A DNA stretch of 6,327 bases, taken from the NCBI GenBank assembly GCA_019313505.1, contig JAFDBA010000164.1, forward strand, positions 1-6,327, in the 5' to 3' direction. The DNA comes from Deltaproteobacteria bacterium (GTDB lineage Bacteria; Desulfobacterota; Desulfobacteria; Desulfobacterales; UBA11574). A model generated the notes under the pieces. It worked only from the letters and a program-made list of their open reading frames with translations. It ran no database searches and had not been told where the DNA came from. The position numbers were made by a program, and so were the translations under genes. Positions 5,671 through 6,327 of this stretch are shown here, in pieces (the stretch's first letter is position 1; each line of letters starts with the position of its first letter).

Positions 5671-6327
5671 TCAATTATCAATGCTTTTTGGTTCGGGTTT
5701 GTCCTGGTTAGGACTATTTTTATTTTTAAACAGGACCGGGCAGCGGGCCAGATGTCCCTGGCCGTAATAACACATCTTTGGATATTCTTTGCCACAGGTT
5801 GGGATTGCATGAGGACACCTGGGATGAAAAGGACAGCCCGCGGGCTTGTAAGCCGGGTTTGGAACCGTGCCTGGGATGCTGTACAGTCTTTTCCCCCGTT
5901 TTGATCGGCCGGGAAGCGATGCAAGGAGTCCCTGGGTATACGGGTGTCGGGGATCATGAAAGATCTGGGCCGTATTCCCATGTTCCGTGATGATGCCGGA
6001 ATACATCACATAAACCCGATCGGCAATATTCGCCACTACGCCGAGATCATGGGTAATATATAGCACGGACATGGATCGTGTTTTCTGAATGGATTTAAAC
6101 AATCGCAAAATTTGAGCCTGTACGGTCACATCAAGGGCGGTGGTGGGTTCGTCGGCTATGATCAGATCCGGATCACATGCCAGAGCCATGGCAATCATGA
6201 CTCGCTGTCTCTGTCCGCCGCTGAGCTGGTGGGGATAGTCTTTAAGTCTCTGCACAGGTGAGGGGATACCCACATCTTTTAAAAGCTTAATACAGCGGTC
6301 ACGCAATTCTTTGGCCCCTATGTTTTT
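5671..6327 (-). CDS. dppD: dppD/oppD-like ATP-binding subunit of a peptide ABC transporter, partial at right edge
   Basis: The frame is open to the right edge (first visible residues KNIGAKELRDR), so about 218 C-terminal residues are seen. The Walker A and Q-loop are outside the window. Visible motifs in order are YPHQLSGGQRQR (ABC signature), DLIIADEPTTALDVTVQAQIL (Walker B plus D-loop, read from its DEP and ALD cores), YITHDLGVVA (H-loop), VMYSGIITEHG, HPYTQGLLASLPG and the C-terminal oligopeptide/dipeptide domain with the cysteine cluster CPFHPRCPHAIPTC and a later RCP. A TTG at 6306 is not a credible start. It couples import of peptides, or of nickel or other solutes bound by the same transporter class, to ATP hydrolysis at the inner membrane. 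The broken dppF-like gene follows 58 nt downstream in the usual D-F order, so permease and binding-protein genes are expected beyond the right edge. The symbol is a family label; oppD or ddpD-like naming is equally possible. Confidence 0.88.
   Translation of the reverse strand, partial: KNIGAKELRDRCIKLLKDVGIPSPVQRLKDYPHQLSGGQRQRVMIAMALACDPDLIIADEPTTALDVTVQAQILRLFKSIQKTRSMSVLYITHDLGVVANIADRVYVMYSGIITEHGNTAQIFHDPRHPYTQGLLASLPGRSKRGKRLYSIPGTVPNPAYKPAGCPFHPRCPHAIPTCGKEYPKMCYYGQGHLARCPVLFKNKNSPNQDKPEPKSIDN

Noticed and set aside
5646..5990. Alternative frames over the dppD-like gene, including a Cys/Pro-rich one
   Set aside because: They are out-of-frame readings of the conserved C-terminal transporter domain.

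Overview
The window looks like ordinary chromosome from a Gram-negative, sulfate-reducer-like Desulfobacterota (deltaproteobacterial) genome, probably Desulfobacterales. This is inferred from the protein flavour, the AT-leaning base composition and the style of the short dispersed repeats; no rRNA or other marker here fixes the taxon. It holds eight gene loci, two of them cut by the window edges and one of them broken.

Left part (1-1771): the C-terminal part of a protein with a Lys/Glu/Pro-rich linker and an NTF2-like end domain (+). It is convergent with an endonuclease/exonuclease/phosphatase (EEP) family hydrolase (-). About 260 nt without a gene follow, holding an inverted-repeat element (1585-1723) and one of two copies of a 21-nt dispersed repeat (742-762 and 1755-1775).

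Middle (1772-3460): a CYTH/class IV adenylate cyclase-like gene (-) is transcribed divergently from the ribosomal pair rplM-rpsI (+). The intergenic gap carries two face-to-face sigma70-type promoters, and rpsI is followed by a strong intrinsic terminator.

Right part (3461-6327): an enoyl-CoA hydratase/isomerase-family gene (-) of the ECHDC3-like type lacks both classical catalytic glutamates. The gap 4315-4688 (374 nt) has no gene; it holds that gene's Shine-Dalgarno sequence and a second, GC-rich inverted-repeat element (4411-4603), and I see nothing recognisable in 4604-4688. Two ATPase genes of an oligopeptide/dipeptide ABC transporter follow (-). The promoter-proximal dppD/oppD-like gene is intact as far as visible and runs off the right edge. 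The dppF/oppF-like gene is a pseudogene with two deletions that remove the Q-loop and the Walker B/D-loop segment.

I see no defence system, CRISPR array, tRNA or transposase gene. The features most worth a second look are the repeat families, especially the shared core of the two inverted-repeat elements and the 21-nt repeat that supplies the 3' ends of two unrelated genes, together with the doubly deleted ATPase gene.
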